A stretch of DNA of 64,000 bases from Sphaerimonospora cavernae. Lineage in GTDB: Bacteria; Actinomycetota; Actinomycetes; Streptosporangiales; Streptosporangiaceae. The notes beneath the pieces are model-generated. The model was not told the DNA's origin, did no database searches, and was given only the letters and a program-made list of their open reading frames with translations. Positions 51,677-60,011 of the stretch are shown here, in pieces (position 1 is the first letter of the stretch; the number at the start of each line of letters is the position of its first letter). The stretch lies in NCBI RefSeq assembly GCF_042435035.1, contig NZ_JBHMQT010000009.1:1-64000 (forward strand). Reading direction: 5' to 3'. The position numbers were made by a program, and so were the translations under genes.

Positions 51677-52671
51677 CGCGGGTCGCGGCCATCGACTGCG
51701 GGACGAACTCGGTCCGGCTTCTCATCGCGGACATCATCGCGGGCAGCTCGGGCGAGCGGCTCACCGATGTCGAGCGGCGGATGGAGATCGTACGGCTCGG
51801 CCAGGACGTGGACCGGACCGGACGGCTCGCGCCGGAGGCGCTGGAGCGCACGTTCGCCGCGATGCGCGGCTACGCCAAGCTGATCAGGGAGCACGCCGCG
51901 CCGGGCGATGAGCCTGCTCGAACGCCGGTGGGGATGCCCGTACGCGTGGTCGCCACCTCGGCGACCCGTGACGCCGCGAACCGGGCCGACTTCGTGTCGG
52001 GGGTCCGCGAGATCTTCGGCGTCGAACCCGAGGTCGTCACCGGGGCGGAGGAGGCCGGGCTGTCGTTCACCGGCGCCACCCGCGGTCTGGCCGCCGAGGG
52101 AGCCGAAGAGGCCGCGGAGGGGCCGTACCTGGTGGTGGACATCGGCGGCGGTTCGACGGAGTTCGTCGTCGGCACAGTCGCGGGGACGGCCGAGGGCGTC
52201 GTCACCGGCGCCATGTCCGTCGACATCGGTTGCGTCCGGCTGACCGAGCGGCATCTCACGTCGGCGGGCGACCCGCCGAGCCGCGAGGCCGTACAGGCCG
52301 CGATCACGGACATCGAGGCGGCCATGGACCGGGTGGAGGCCGCGGTCCCGGTACGGAACGCCCGTACGCTGGTCGGCCTGGCCGGCTCGGTCACCACGGT
52401 CGCGGGCATCGCGCTCGGCCTGCCCGCGTACGACCCGGCCCGGATCCACCACTCCCGCATTCCCGCCGAGCGGGTCCACGAGGTGAGCGCCCGGCTGCTG
52501 CGGATGACCCACGAGGAGCGGGCGGCCGTCCCGGTCATGCACCCCGGCCGGGTCGACGTCATCGGCGCCGGTGCGCTCATCCTGGGCCGCATCGTCGGCC
52601 GGTACGGCTTCCGCGAGGTGGTCGTCAGCGAGCACGACATCCTCGACGGCATCGCCTGGTCTCTCGTCTGA
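51673..52671 (+). CDS. ppx: exopolyphosphatase / guanosine pentaphosphate phosphatase
   Basis: A 332-residue ASKHA-fold phosphatase acting on polyphosphate or pppGpp. The phosphate-binding loops are VAAIDCGTNSVRLLIAD at residues 4-20 and VVDIGGGSTEFVVG. ATG at 51673 overlaps the DUF501 stop as ATGA, with AGGAGGAC upstream. The substrate preference cannot be told from sequence alone. Confidence 0.88.
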   Translation: MTRVAAIDCGTNSVRLLIADIIAGSSGERLTDVERRMEIVRLGQDVDRTGRLAPEALERTFAAMRGYAKLIREHAAPGDEPARTPVGMPVRVVATSATRDAANRADFVSGVREIFGVEPEVVTGAEEAGLSFTGATRGLAAEGAEEAAEGPYLVVDIGGGSTEFVVGTVAGTAEGVVTGAMSVDIGCVRLTERHLTSAGDPPSREAVQAAITDIEAAMDRVEAAVPVRNARTLVGLAGSVTTVAGIALGLPAYDPARIHHSRIPAERVHEVSARLLRMTHEERAAVPVMHPGRVDVIGAGALILGRIVGRYGFREVVVSEHDILDGIAWSLV

Positions 52672-52716
52672 CCTCACCGTCTTCTCCTCTCTCAGGGCGG
52701 AGATCTTGCCGCTATT

Positions 52717-52744
52717 ATGCATTGCGCAGTAGTGTGCGATGCGT
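52717..52744. promoter_or_regulatory. PadR-type imperfect palindrome
   Basis: ATGCATTGCGCA (52717-52728) and TGTGCGATGCGT (52733-52744) are inverted arms with 9 of 12 pairs matching and a GTAG spacer. PadR sites commonly carry ATGT/ATGC-type arms. It reaches the padR start codon, consistent with autorepression. Confidence 0.5.
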
Positions 52745-53069
52745 GGACAGCAGTCAGCTCCTCAAAGGCGTCCTCGACCTCGCCGTGCTCGCGGTGCTCG
52801 CCGAGCGTGACGGTTACGGCTACGACGTCGTGCGCCGCCTGCGTGAGGCCGGGCTGGAGGACGTCGGCGACGCCTCCGTGTACGGAACGCTCCGCAGGCT
52901 CTTCCGGGCCGGTGCGCTCACCTCCTACGTGGTCGCCTCCGACGAGGGACCGCACCGCAAGTACTACGGCCTCAACGACGTGGGCCGGTCGCTCCTCGAC
53001 TCCTCGGCCAAGACATGGCGGTCGTTCTCCAACACCATGAACGACCTGCTCAAGGAGGTCCCTTCGTGA
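52743..53069 (+). CDS. PadR-family transcriptional regulator
   Basis: A 108-residue short PadR protein with winged helix (LKGVLDLAVLAVLAERDGYG, DASVYGTLRRLFRAG, EGPHRKYYGL). GTG start; a much longer open frame upstream is a shadow of ppx. Its stop overlaps the ATG of the next gene (TGATG), the usual PadR plus HAAS membrane-protein pair. Probably represses its own operon. Confidence 0.82.
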   Translation: MDSSQLLKGVLDLAVLAVLAERDGYGYDVVRRLREAGLEDVGDASVYGTLRRLFRAGALTSYVVASDEGPHRKYYGLNDVGRSLLDSSAKTWRSFSNTMNDLLKEVPS

Positions 53070-54148
53070 TGAATTCCCCGATGACCCCCAAGGCGTACGC
53101 CGATGCCGTGCGCGAGGCCCTCGCCGACCTGCCGGCGAAGGACCGGGAGGCTCTGCTGGAAGACCTCGACGATCACCTCGCGGAGGTCGCGGCCGAGCAC
53201 GGGCTGCCCCTGGAAGAACGTCTGGGCTCTCCCGAGGCGTACGCCGCGGAGTTACGGGCCGCCTACGGGGGGCGGACCCGGAACGAGAAACCGCCCATCG
53301 TCGGTCGGATGGGCAGACGGGTGACCGCCACGGCGAGAGGGGTGCATGACCGGCTGCTCCGACTGCCGCCCTACCGGCAGGCGGCGGCGTTCGCACCGGA
53401 GCTGCGTCCCGCCTGGTGGGTGCTGCGCGGTTACGCGATCGCCATAGGCGTGCTGGCCCAGTTCCCCACTCCCGGATACCTTCCCGACGATCTGGCGGAG
53501 TGGGTGTTCACGCTCGCCGTCATCTGGGCTTCGGTGTGGTTGGGCCGGTCCACGCGTCCGGCGGCGCGGACCTGGGGACGGCTGCTGCTGCTCGGGGGGA
53601 ACGCGCTGGCCGTGTTCCTGGTGCTCATCGCGCTGGCGGACGTCCGACGGCCATCGTACGTCGCCCTCGACAACGACCCGCCGCGTTCGTCCGGGAACGT
53701 GTGGGTGGCGAACGCCGCCACGTTCGGCGAAAGCGACGTGTACAACATCTTCCCGTACGCCGAGGACGGCACCCCGCTGCGCAACGTGCGGCTCTACGAC
53801 CAGGCCGGTCGGCCGATCACCACGGTCGACCCGGAGATGCACGACCAGCAGCTCGCGATCCCCTGTGACGGCGAACCGCCGATCCGCAACGCCTATCCTC
53901 TGCCGCTCCGGCCCGTCGAGGAGGATGGGGACCTGTCGCTGACCGAGGGACCGACCTGCGTCCCGTCCTCGGCGATGCCCACGCCGACGCCCGCGGCCAC
54001 CCCGGAGGGGGCGCCCGATGCGTCTCCCTCACCGACTGCCGAGCCGACACCTGAGCCGACACCTGAGCCGACACCTGAGCCGACCGCCGAGCCGACTGCC
54101 GAGCCGACGCCGTCGCCGTCGCCGAGCCCCGGCAGGAGCCGTCGCTGA
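53069..54148 (+). CDS. HAAS-domain membrane protein with Pro/Thr-rich tail
   Basis: A 359-residue protein. The N-terminal 70 residues are a HAAS/DUF1700-like helical domain (ALADLPAKDREALLEDLDDH). Three or so membrane helices follow near 125-195, then an outer region and a C-terminal PTPEPTPEPTPE-type repeat tail. Partner of the PadR regulator by gene order. Function unknown. AAGGAGG lies 10 bp upstream. Confidence 0.65.
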   Translation: MNSPMTPKAYADAVREALADLPAKDREALLEDLDDHLAEVAAEHGLPLEERLGSPEAYAAELRAAYGGRTRNEKPPIVGRMGRRVTATARGVHDRLLRLPPYRQAAAFAPELRPAWWVLRGYAIAIGVLAQFPTPGYLPDDLAEWVFTLAVIWASVWLGRSTRPAARTWGRLLLLGGNALAVFLVLIALADVRRPSYVALDNDPPRSSGNVWVANAATFGESDVYNIFPYAEDGTPLRNVRLYDQAGRPITTVDPEMHDQQLAIPCDGEPPIRNAYPLPLRPVEEDGDLSLTEGPTCVPSSAMPTPTPAATPEGAPDASPSPTAEPTPEPTPEPTPEPTAEPTAEPTPSPSPSPGRSRR

Positions 54149-54209
54149 CGACCGGCCCGGTGGACGACGTTCGGTCGTGGCCGAAGTGGGTGTGACGCAT
54201 GCTGGGGGC

Positions 54210-54962
54210 ATGGCTCGTACAGAAGGTCCAGTCGGCGCGGCTCGTGCGCAGCGCGTGGGGGCCCGTCTCGCCGCGATGGCCGCCCTGCTCGCCGACGAAA
54301 CCCGGGCGGCGTTCTGTCTCGCGCTTCTCGACGGCCGCGCGTGGACGGCGAGCGAGCTCGCGCGGTATGCCGGCGTGGCCGCCTCCACCACCAGCGAACA
54401 CCTCGGCAGGCTCGTCGAGGGCGGGCTGCTCGCCGAGGAACGGCAGGGCCGTCACCGTTACGTACGGCTGGCGGATCCGGAGATCGCCCACCTCATCGAG
54501 GACCTGGCCGGGCATGCCGTACAAACGGCAACGAAGCCCGCGGAGGAAGGGCCGCACACGCTCCGAGCCGTGAGCGCGGGCAACGCCCTCGCGCGTGGGC
54601 GCACCTGCTATGACCACCTCGCCGGGCGGCTCGGCATCGCCATCACCGAGGCGATGACCGAGCGCGGGCTGCTGCGGCAGGACACCGGGTTCGCGCTCAC
54701 CGACGAGGGGCTGCGCTGGTTCGGCGAGCAGGGCATGGCCCTGACGCGGCAACGGGCCCGGCGGCCACTCGCGCGCGGCTGCCTGGACTGGACCGAGCGC
54801 AGGCCGCATCTCGCGGGTACGGCCGGGGCCGAACTGTGCCGCCACGCGTTCGACGCGGGATGGTGCGTACGAATAGGTTCCGGCCGGGCGGTGAAGGTGA
54901 CGCCCGGTGGTGAACGGGCACTGGCGGAACTCCTGGGCATCAGCCCGGAAACGCTTCGCTGA
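54210..54962 (+). CDS. ArsR-type helix-turn-helix regulator
   Basis: A 250-residue protein. The winged helix is WTASELARYAGVAASTTSEH with LVEGGLLAEERQGRHRYVRL. The C-terminal 130 residues form an extra domain (ARGRTCYDHLAGRLGIAITE) common in actinobacterial ArsR proteins of this size. No classic metal-binding ELCVCDL motif is present, so a non-metal ligand is likely. It lies 32 bp before an EamA exporter gene that it may control. Confidence 0.75.
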   Translation: MARTEGPVGAARAQRVGARLAAMAALLADETRAAFCLALLDGRAWTASELARYAGVAASTTSEHLGRLVEGGLLAEERQGRHRYVRLADPEIAHLIEDLAGHAVQTATKPAEEGPHTLRAVSAGNALARGRTCYDHLAGRLGIAITEAMTERGLLRQDTGFALTDEGLRWFGEQGMALTRQRARRPLARGCLDWTERRPHLAGTAGAELCRHAFDAGWCVRIGSGRAVKVTPGGERALAELLGISPETLR

Positions 54963-54994
54963 ACACCGAAACGATCGCGGCTTAGCTTCGCCGC

Positions 54995-55912
54995 ATGGAA
55001 ATCTCATCGCGTCGGCGGGCGGCCTGGCCCGCCGCGGCGGCCGCGGGCGTCACGGTCGTGCTTTGGGCCTCGGCCTTCGTCTCCATCCGCAGCGCCGGTG
55101 CGGCCTACTCGCCGGGTGCCCTGGCGCTGGGACGGCTCCTCGCCGGGACCCTGGTGCTGGGAGTGATCAGCCTTGTCCGCCGTACCGGATGGCCCGCGCG
55201 GGCCGCCTGGCCGGGCATCGTCATCTCGGGGGTCCTGTGGTTCGGCGGATACATGGTCGCGCTCAACTGGGGCGAGCGCGAGGTCGACGCGGGCACGGCT
55301 GCGATGGTGGTCAACATCGGACCGATCCTCATCGCGCTGCTTGGCGCCAGGCTGCTGGGGGAGGGTCTGCCGCGCCCGCTGTCGGCGGGCATCGCGGTGT
55401 CCTTCGTCGGCGCGGTGGTCGTGGGGGTCTCGATGTCCGGGGCCGGTCGCGCGCCCGTGCTCGGAGTGCTGCTCTGCCTGGTGGCCGCGGCGTCCTACGC
55501 CGGGGGCGTGGTCGCGCAGAAGCCGGCGCTCAGACATGCCGGTGCGCTGCAGGTGACCACGTTCGGCTGTGCGATCGGCGCGGTGGCCTGCCTGCCCTTC
55601 ACCGGCGTCCTCGTGTCGGAGGCCGCCCGCGCCCCGCTACCGGCGACGCTCAACATGCTCTATCTGGGTGTCTTCCCCACCGCTCTCGCCTTCACCACCT
55701 GGGCCTTCGCCCTGGCCCGCACTACGGCCGGCCGCCTTGGCGCGACCACCTACGTGGTGCCCGCGCTGGTCGTGGTCATGTCATGGCTGCTGCTCGACGA
55801 GGTGCCCGGCCCGCTCACGCTGGCAGGCGGCGCCCTGTGCCTGGCCGGCGTGGCCATCTCCCGCCGTTGCGCCGTGCCCCCTCGCCTCGCGATACCCAGG
55901 TCAGATCGGTAA
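54995..55912 (+). CDS. EamA/DMT-family transporter
   Basis: A 305-residue membrane protein with ten predicted helices in two EamA repeats (WASAFVSIRSAGAAYSPGAL at the start, PTALAFTTWAFALARTTAGR in the second repeat). Likely exports a small metabolite. It is co-directional with the ArsR gene. Only distantly similar to the PecM-like protein at 22207-23175. Confidence 0.78.
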   Translation: MEISSRRRAAWPAAAAAGVTVVLWASAFVSIRSAGAAYSPGALALGRLLAGTLVLGVISLVRRTGWPARAAWPGIVISGVLWFGGYMVALNWGEREVDAGTAAMVVNIGPILIALLGARLLGEGLPRPLSAGIAVSFVGAVVVGVSMSGAGRAPVLGVLLCLVAAASYAGGVVAQKPALRHAGALQVTTFGCAIGAVACLPFTGVLVSEAARAPLPATLNMLYLGVFPTALAFTTWAFALARTTAGRLGATTYVVPALVVVMSWLLLDEVPGPLTLAGGALCLAGVAISRRCAVPPRLAIPRSDR

Positions 55913-56046
55913 GCCCGGGGGACGCCAGCTCAGCCCCGGACCCCAGGTGCATTTTTAGCAATAGGAGCTGTGTGAATTTGTCAGTAGGCTCATGCTCAAC
56001 TTGTCATCATAGATAGATCCGGAATGGTGACATCGCGGGAGGCGTG

Positions 56047-57294
56047 ATGAATGAGGTGGGTCGGCGGATCAGGAGGAGGGTGGAGCGGTCGCTCAACGCC
56101 TTCCGCGTTGTGATCGTCACCGGTCCGCGTCAGTGCGGCAAGACGACGCTGGTCCGGCAGATCTTGGCTGATCGTCCGGGGACCTTCCGCAGCCTCGATG
56201 ACAGCAGGGTACTGGCCGCCGCACTCGTGGATCCGGCCGGGTTCGTCCAGTACGGGGCACCGCCCCGGGCTATCGACGAGATCCAGTTCGGCGGCGATGC
56301 CCTTGTCCGGTCGATCAAATTCGAGGTGGATCGCGAGCCGAAGCCGGGACAGTATCTCCTCACCGGCTCGACCGACTTCCTCACGGTGCCGGGACTGTCG
56401 GAGTCTCTCGCCGGCCGGGCCGTACTGCTCGACCTGTGGCCGTTCTCCCAAGGCGAGCTGCACGGAACCCCGGACGGATTCGTAGACGTGGCCTTCCGCG
56501 ATCCAGAAAGCCTGCGCCAGGGGTCGTCGTCCAAGTTCCGGCCGCTCGACTACCTGAACCTCATGTGCGCGGGCGGTTATCCGGAGGCGGTGAAGCTGGA
56601 GACGGAGGACAGGACCATGTGGTTCGACAGCCTCATCCAGACGATCACCCAGCGGGACGTCGCGGACCTGACCGGAGCCAGACGCGCCGCCGAACTACCC
56701 CGCCTGCTGGCGATCCTGGCCGCCCGCACCGCGAGCGAACTCGTCGTGTCCCAGATCAACGCCGACTTCGGGCTGGCCAGGCACACCACCGAGGACTACA
56801 TCGGGTTTCTCAGGATGACGAACCTCATCCGTGAGGTGCCGCCATGGGCGACGAGTCATGCGACCCGCGCCAAACGGCGGCGGAAGATCCATCTGACGGA
56901 CACCGGAATGGTGAGCCACCTGCTCGGAGCCGACGCCGACGCCCTCCTGCGGCCCGAAGACCGGCGGCGTGGACCCTTGACGGAGACCTTCGTGGTGAAC
57001 GAACTACGCAAGCAGCTGACCTGGTCGAGTGCGCGGGCAGAGCTGCTGCACTTCCGTGATCACAATCGTGAGATCGACGTCATCCTCGAGACGCCCGATG
57101 CGCGCGTCGTCGCGATCGAGATCAAATCGGGCCTGACCGTCGACGGGGGCGCCTTCCGGCATCTGGCTGATCTCCGTGACAAGCTCGGGGACGCGTTCGT
57201 CCACGGGTTCGTTGTCGGCTTCGGCGAGACGCCGCTGCCGTTCGGTGACCGGCTCACCTCCATCCCGCTCTCCTACCTGTGGGAGGCGGGCTGA
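56047..57294 (+). CDS. AAA_14 / DUF4143 family ATPase
   Basis: A 415-residue protein. Walker A is VTGPRQCGKTTLVRQI near residues 22-37 and the Walker B region is RAIDEIQFGGDA. The C-terminal DUF4143 part has RHTTEDYIGFL in a winged-helix position and a nuclease-like REIDVILE...AIEIKSG pattern. The family is widespread, often horizontally mobile and of unknown role. ATG at 56047 has GGGAGG 4 bp upstream; the adjacent GTG is closer. TTGTCA repeats at 55978 and 55999 may belong to the promoter. Confidence 0.78.
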   Translation: MNEVGRRIRRRVERSLNAFRVVIVTGPRQCGKTTLVRQILADRPGTFRSLDDSRVLAAALVDPAGFVQYGAPPRAIDEIQFGGDALVRSIKFEVDREPKPGQYLLTGSTDFLTVPGLSESLAGRAVLLDLWPFSQGELHGTPDGFVDVAFRDPESLRQGSSSKFRPLDYLNLMCAGGYPEAVKLETEDRTMWFDSLIQTITQRDVADLTGARRAAELPRLLAILAARTASELVVSQINADFGLARHTTEDYIGFLRMTNLIREVPPWATSHATRAKRRRKIHLTDTGMVSHLLGADADALLRPEDRRRGPLTETFVVNELRKQLTWSSARAELLHFRDHNREIDVILETPDARVVAIEIKSGLTVDGGAFRHLADLRDKLGDAFVHGFVVGFGETPLPFGDRLTSIPLSYLWEAG

Positions 57295-57350
57295 GCTGCT
57301 CCTGAGGTTCTCGTCCTGGGCATGGCTGGTGACCTGGCACGATCGATGGC

Positions 57351-58157
57351 ATGAGTGCTGTTCCTCCCGGATCCGGCTGGCCGGACGACCCCGCCGGGCC
57401 CGACACCCCCGTCGCCCATGACGCCCTCGAGGTGGCCAAGCTCGCCGGCGAGAGCCGTACGGTCGCGGAGCTGACCGCCCGCCAGTCGGTCTGCCGGGCC
57501 TGCCCCCGGCTGGTGGAGTGGCGGGAGGCCGTCGCCGACACGAAACGGCGGGCGTTCGCCACCGAGACCTACTGGGGCCGCCCGATCCCCGGCTGGGGCG
57601 ACGACCGGCCGCACACGCTCATCGTCGGGCTCGCCCCGGCAGCGCACGGTGGGAACCGTACGGGCCGGATCTTCACCGGGGACCGCAGCGGTGACTGGCT
57701 GTTCGCCTCGCTCTACCGCACCGGCCTCGCGGCCCAGGAGACGAGCACCCACGCGGGTGACGGCCAGCGGCTGGTCGGGGCGCGGATGATGGCGGCGGTC
57801 CGATGCGCGCCGCCCGCGAACAAGCCGACCCCGCAGGAGCGGGACGCCTGCTTCCCCTGGCTGGCCCGGGAGCTGGCGATGACGGCCGAGTCGACCCGGG
57901 TCATCGTGGCGCTCGGCGGCTTCGCCTGGCAGGCGGTCTGGCCCGCGCTACGGGAGGCCGGCTTCACGCTGCCGCCGCGCCGGCCGCGCTTCGGGCACGG
58001 GGTGGAGGTCCCCATCTCGTACGGCACGGCCTCGGTGACGCTGCTCGGCTGCTATCACCCCAGTCAGCAGAACACGTTCACCGGCCGGGTCACGGCGGAG
58101 ATGCTCGACGCGGTGTTCGCCAGGGCCGTCCAGATCGCCGGAAAGCCGAGCTTGTGA
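57351..58157 (+). CDS. udgB: uracil-DNA glycosylase, family 5 (UdgB)
   Basis: A 268-residue iron-sulfur glycosylase that removes uracil and other deaminated bases. FeS ligands appear in VCRACPRL and later Cys residues (VRCAPP, DACFPW). The family-5 active-site motif is VGLAPAAHGGNRTGRIFTGD, and GCYHPSQQNTFTGR is the second motif. Its stop codon lies inside a Rex-type site belonging to the next promoter. Confidence 0.88.
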   Translation: MSAVPPGSGWPDDPAGPDTPVAHDALEVAKLAGESRTVAELTARQSVCRACPRLVEWREAVADTKRRAFATETYWGRPIPGWGDDRPHTLIVGLAPAAHGGNRTGRIFTGDRSGDWLFASLYRTGLAAQETSTHAGDGQRLVGARMMAAVRCAPPANKPTPQERDACFPWLARELAMTAESTRVIVALGGFAWQAVWPALREAGFTLPPRRPRFGHGVEVPISYGTASVTLLGCYHPSQQNTFTGRVTAEMLDAVFARAVQIAGKPSL

Positions 58158-58169
58158 ACTGCTTCACGA
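58152..58169. promoter_or_regulatory. Rex-type operator 1 upstream of ndh
   Basis: TTGTGAACTGCTTCACGA matches the Rex consensus TTGTGAA-N4-TTCACAA with one change. It overlaps the udgB stop codon and lies about 30 bp upstream of a TATAGT -10-like hexamer (58198-58203). Confidence 0.6.
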
Positions 58170-58303
58170 GTGTGAAATCGGTCACGGCCGGAAGTTCTAT
58201 AGTTCTTCTACCTGCTAAAACCCGACATCATGCCCGCTTATCAGAAAAATCACACAACTTCCCTCAAGGCGGGCTGGCGCGGATGTCAATTCGTGACCTA
58301 AGC

Positions 58304-58321
58304 TTGTGAATAGATTCACAA
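58304..58321. promoter_or_regulatory. Rex-type operator 2, perfect, just before ndh
   Basis: TTGTGAATAGATTCACAA is a perfect Rex site, 15 bp upstream of the ndh start. It also satisfies TGTGA-N6-TCACA, so CRP binding is an alternative; the full TTGTGAA/TTCACAA arms and the NADH dehydrogenase target favour Rex. Confidence 0.7.
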
Positions 58322-58335
58322 GGGAGGGCGGGAGC

Positions 58336-59688
58336 ATGGTGAACCGCAAGCCGAAGCACATCGTCATCGTCGGCGGTGGATACGTGGGCCTTTACACCGG
58401 CCTGCGCCTCCAGCGCACGCTGCGCGCGGAGCTCCGCGATGGGAGCGTGCGGATCACGCTGATCGACCCGCAGTCCTACATGACCTACCAGCCGTTCCTC
58501 CCCGAGGCGGCGGCGGGCAACATCTCCCCGCGCCACGTCGTGGCCCCGCTCCGCCGGGTGCTGCCCAAGGTCCGCGTCCTGAACGGCAGAGTCGCCAAGG
58601 TGCACCACGCGGCCAGGACGCTGGTCTTCGAACCGGCCGTCGGCCACTCGCGGGACATCGAGTACGACGTCATCGTCATGGCGGCCGGCTCGATCTCGCG
58701 CACGTTGCCCATCCCCGGCCTGGCCGACGCCGCGATCGGCTTCAAGACCATCGGCGAGGCCATCGCGCTGCGCAACCGGGTCCTCGCCCTGCTCGACCGC
58801 GCCGACTCGACCGACGACCCGGACGTGCGCCGCCGCGCACTCACCTTCGTCGTGGTCGGCGGCGGTTTCGCGGGCATCGAGGCCCTCGCCGAGCTCGAGG
58901 ACATGACCGAGGACTCGATCAAGTACTACCCGGCCATCCAGAAGAGCGATCTGCGCTGGGTCCTCATCGAGGCCAGCGACCGCATCCTGCCCGAGGTCGG
59001 CCCGGAAATGGGCGAGTGGACGGCCGAGCAGCTCCGCGAACGCGGCATCGAGCTGAAGATGGAGACCCGGCTGAACTCCTGCGTGGGCGGCCTCGTCAAG
59101 ACCTCCGACGGCGACGAGTTCGAGTCGGCGACGATCGTGTGGACCGCCGGGGTGAAGCCCAGCCCGGTCGTCGACTCCACCGACCTGCCTCTCGACGAGC
59201 GCGGACGGATCAAGACGACCGCCCGGCTGACCATCGCCGGGGTCAAGGGGGCCTTCGCGGCCGGTGACATCGCCGGCGTACCCGACATCACCAACGCCGG
59301 CCGCTACTGCGCGCCCAACGCCCAGCACGCCGTACGGCAGGCCCGGGTTCTCGGCGACAACATCACGGCATACCTGCGCGGTCGGAAGCTGAAGGACTAT
59401 CGGCACAAGTACGCCGGATCGGTCGCAGGTCTCGGCCTGTACCGGGGTGTCGCGAACGTCTACGGCATGAAGCTTCGTGGCTTTCCTGCCTGGTTTATGC
59501 ACAGAACGTACCATCTGTCGCGAGTGCCAACCTTAAACCGAAAGGTCCGGGTAGTGGCAGATTGGACGCTCGCGCTGTTCTTCAAGAGGGAGACCATCTC
59601 GCTGGGCGAGATCGAGCACCCGCGCGACGTGTTCCGGGCCGCCGCGGCCAGGAAGGGGGGACAGGCCGCCCAGGTGAAGACGTCCTAG
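58336..59688 (+). CDS. ndh: type II NADH dehydrogenase-like flavoprotein
   Basis: A 450-residue FAD/NAD oxidoreductase. The FAD motif is VIVGGGYVGLYTGLRL near residues 10-25, the NAD motif VVVGGGFAGIEALAEL near 176-191 and the FAD-closing GAFAAGDIAGVPD. The C terminus has amphipathic segments typical of membrane-bound NDH-2. It passes electrons from NADH to quinone without proton pumping. ATG at 58336 has GGGAGGGCGGGAG. Two Rex-type sites upstream suggest redox control by NADH/NAD. Confidence 0.85.
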   Translation: MVNRKPKHIVIVGGGYVGLYTGLRLQRTLRAELRDGSVRITLIDPQSYMTYQPFLPEAAAGNISPRHVVAPLRRVLPKVRVLNGRVAKVHHAARTLVFEPAVGHSRDIEYDVIVMAAGSISRTLPIPGLADAAIGFKTIGEAIALRNRVLALLDRADSTDDPDVRRRALTFVVVGGGFAGIEALAELEDMTEDSIKYYPAIQKSDLRWVLIEASDRILPEVGPEMGEWTAEQLRERGIELKMETRLNSCVGGLVKTSDGDEFESATIVWTAGVKPSPVVDSTDLPLDERGRIKTTARLTIAGVKGAFAAGDIAGVPDITNAGRYCAPNAQHAVRQARVLGDNITAYLRGRKLKDYRHKYAGSVAGLGLYRGVANVYGMKLRGFPAWFMHRTYHLSRVPTLNRKVRVVADWTLALFFKRETISLGEIEHPRDVFRAAAARKGGQAAQVKTS

Positions 59689-59810
59689 AAGTGCTCCCAT
59701 GGGCTGCTTCGCAACGTTCCGGCGGGCCCGCGTGACGAGCACGGGGCGCGGTCCCGGCCGGGACGCGTGAGCAAGGTATGGCTTTTGAAACACGACCTAA
59801 GCCACCACCG

Positions 59811-59840
59811 GTTACACATGACTGATCCTTGACATATGAT
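59811..59840 (+). promoter_or_regulatory. promoter of the UAA-anticodon tRNA
   Basis: GTTACA (59811-59816) and TATGAT (59835-59840) are separated by 18 bp; transcription would start at about 59847, the first base of the tRNA. TTGACA at 59829 is not usable as -35 because its -10 would lie in the tRNA. Confidence 0.5.
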
Positions 59841-59846
59841 CGCGAC

Positions 59847-59919
59847 GCCCCCGTAGCCCAATGGCAGAGGCAAGCCCCTTAAAAGGGCTGTGGTGTGGGT
59901 TCGAGTCCCACCGGGGGCA
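59847..59919 (+). tRNA. class-I-shaped tRNA with anticodon UAA
   Basis: A 73-nt cloverleaf without CCA. The acceptor GCCCCCG/CGGGGGC, anticodon stem AGCCC/GGGCT and T stem GTGGG/CCCAC pair perfectly; the D stem is GCC/GGC and the T loop TTCGAGT. The anticodon loop CTTAAAA gives UAA, which reads UUA (Leu). The variable region is only GTGGT, whereas bacterial tRNA-Leu has a long variable arm. The discriminator is A, as in leucine tRNA. The charging enzyme is therefore uncertain. Confidence 0.85.
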
Positions 59920-60011
59920 CTCGCGTTGACGCTCCCAGGAAGAGCCCGTGACCTCGGCGGCGAGATCACGGGCTCGTTCGGGGGTGCTCAGATGGTTCGG
60001 TGCCGTACTGG

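Noticed and set aside
52230..52742. upstream extension of the PadR frame
   Set aside because: It overlaps ppx out of frame; the GTG at 52743 begins with the conserved PadR N terminus.
58304..58321. site before ndh as a CRP box
   Set aside because: It fits TGTGA-N6-TCACA, but the extended TTGTGAA/TTCACAA arms, a second copy with the same arms and the NADH dehydrogenase target favour Rex; CRP is kept as an alternative.
59829..59834. TTGACA as the -35 box of the tRNA promoter
   Set aside because: A matching -10 at 17-18 bp would fall inside the mature tRNA; GTTACA/TATGAT fits better.
59847..59919. the UAA tRNA as bldA itself
   Set aside because: bldA is a class-II tRNA-Leu of about 87 nt with a long variable arm; this RNA has a 5-nt variable region and different arm sequences.
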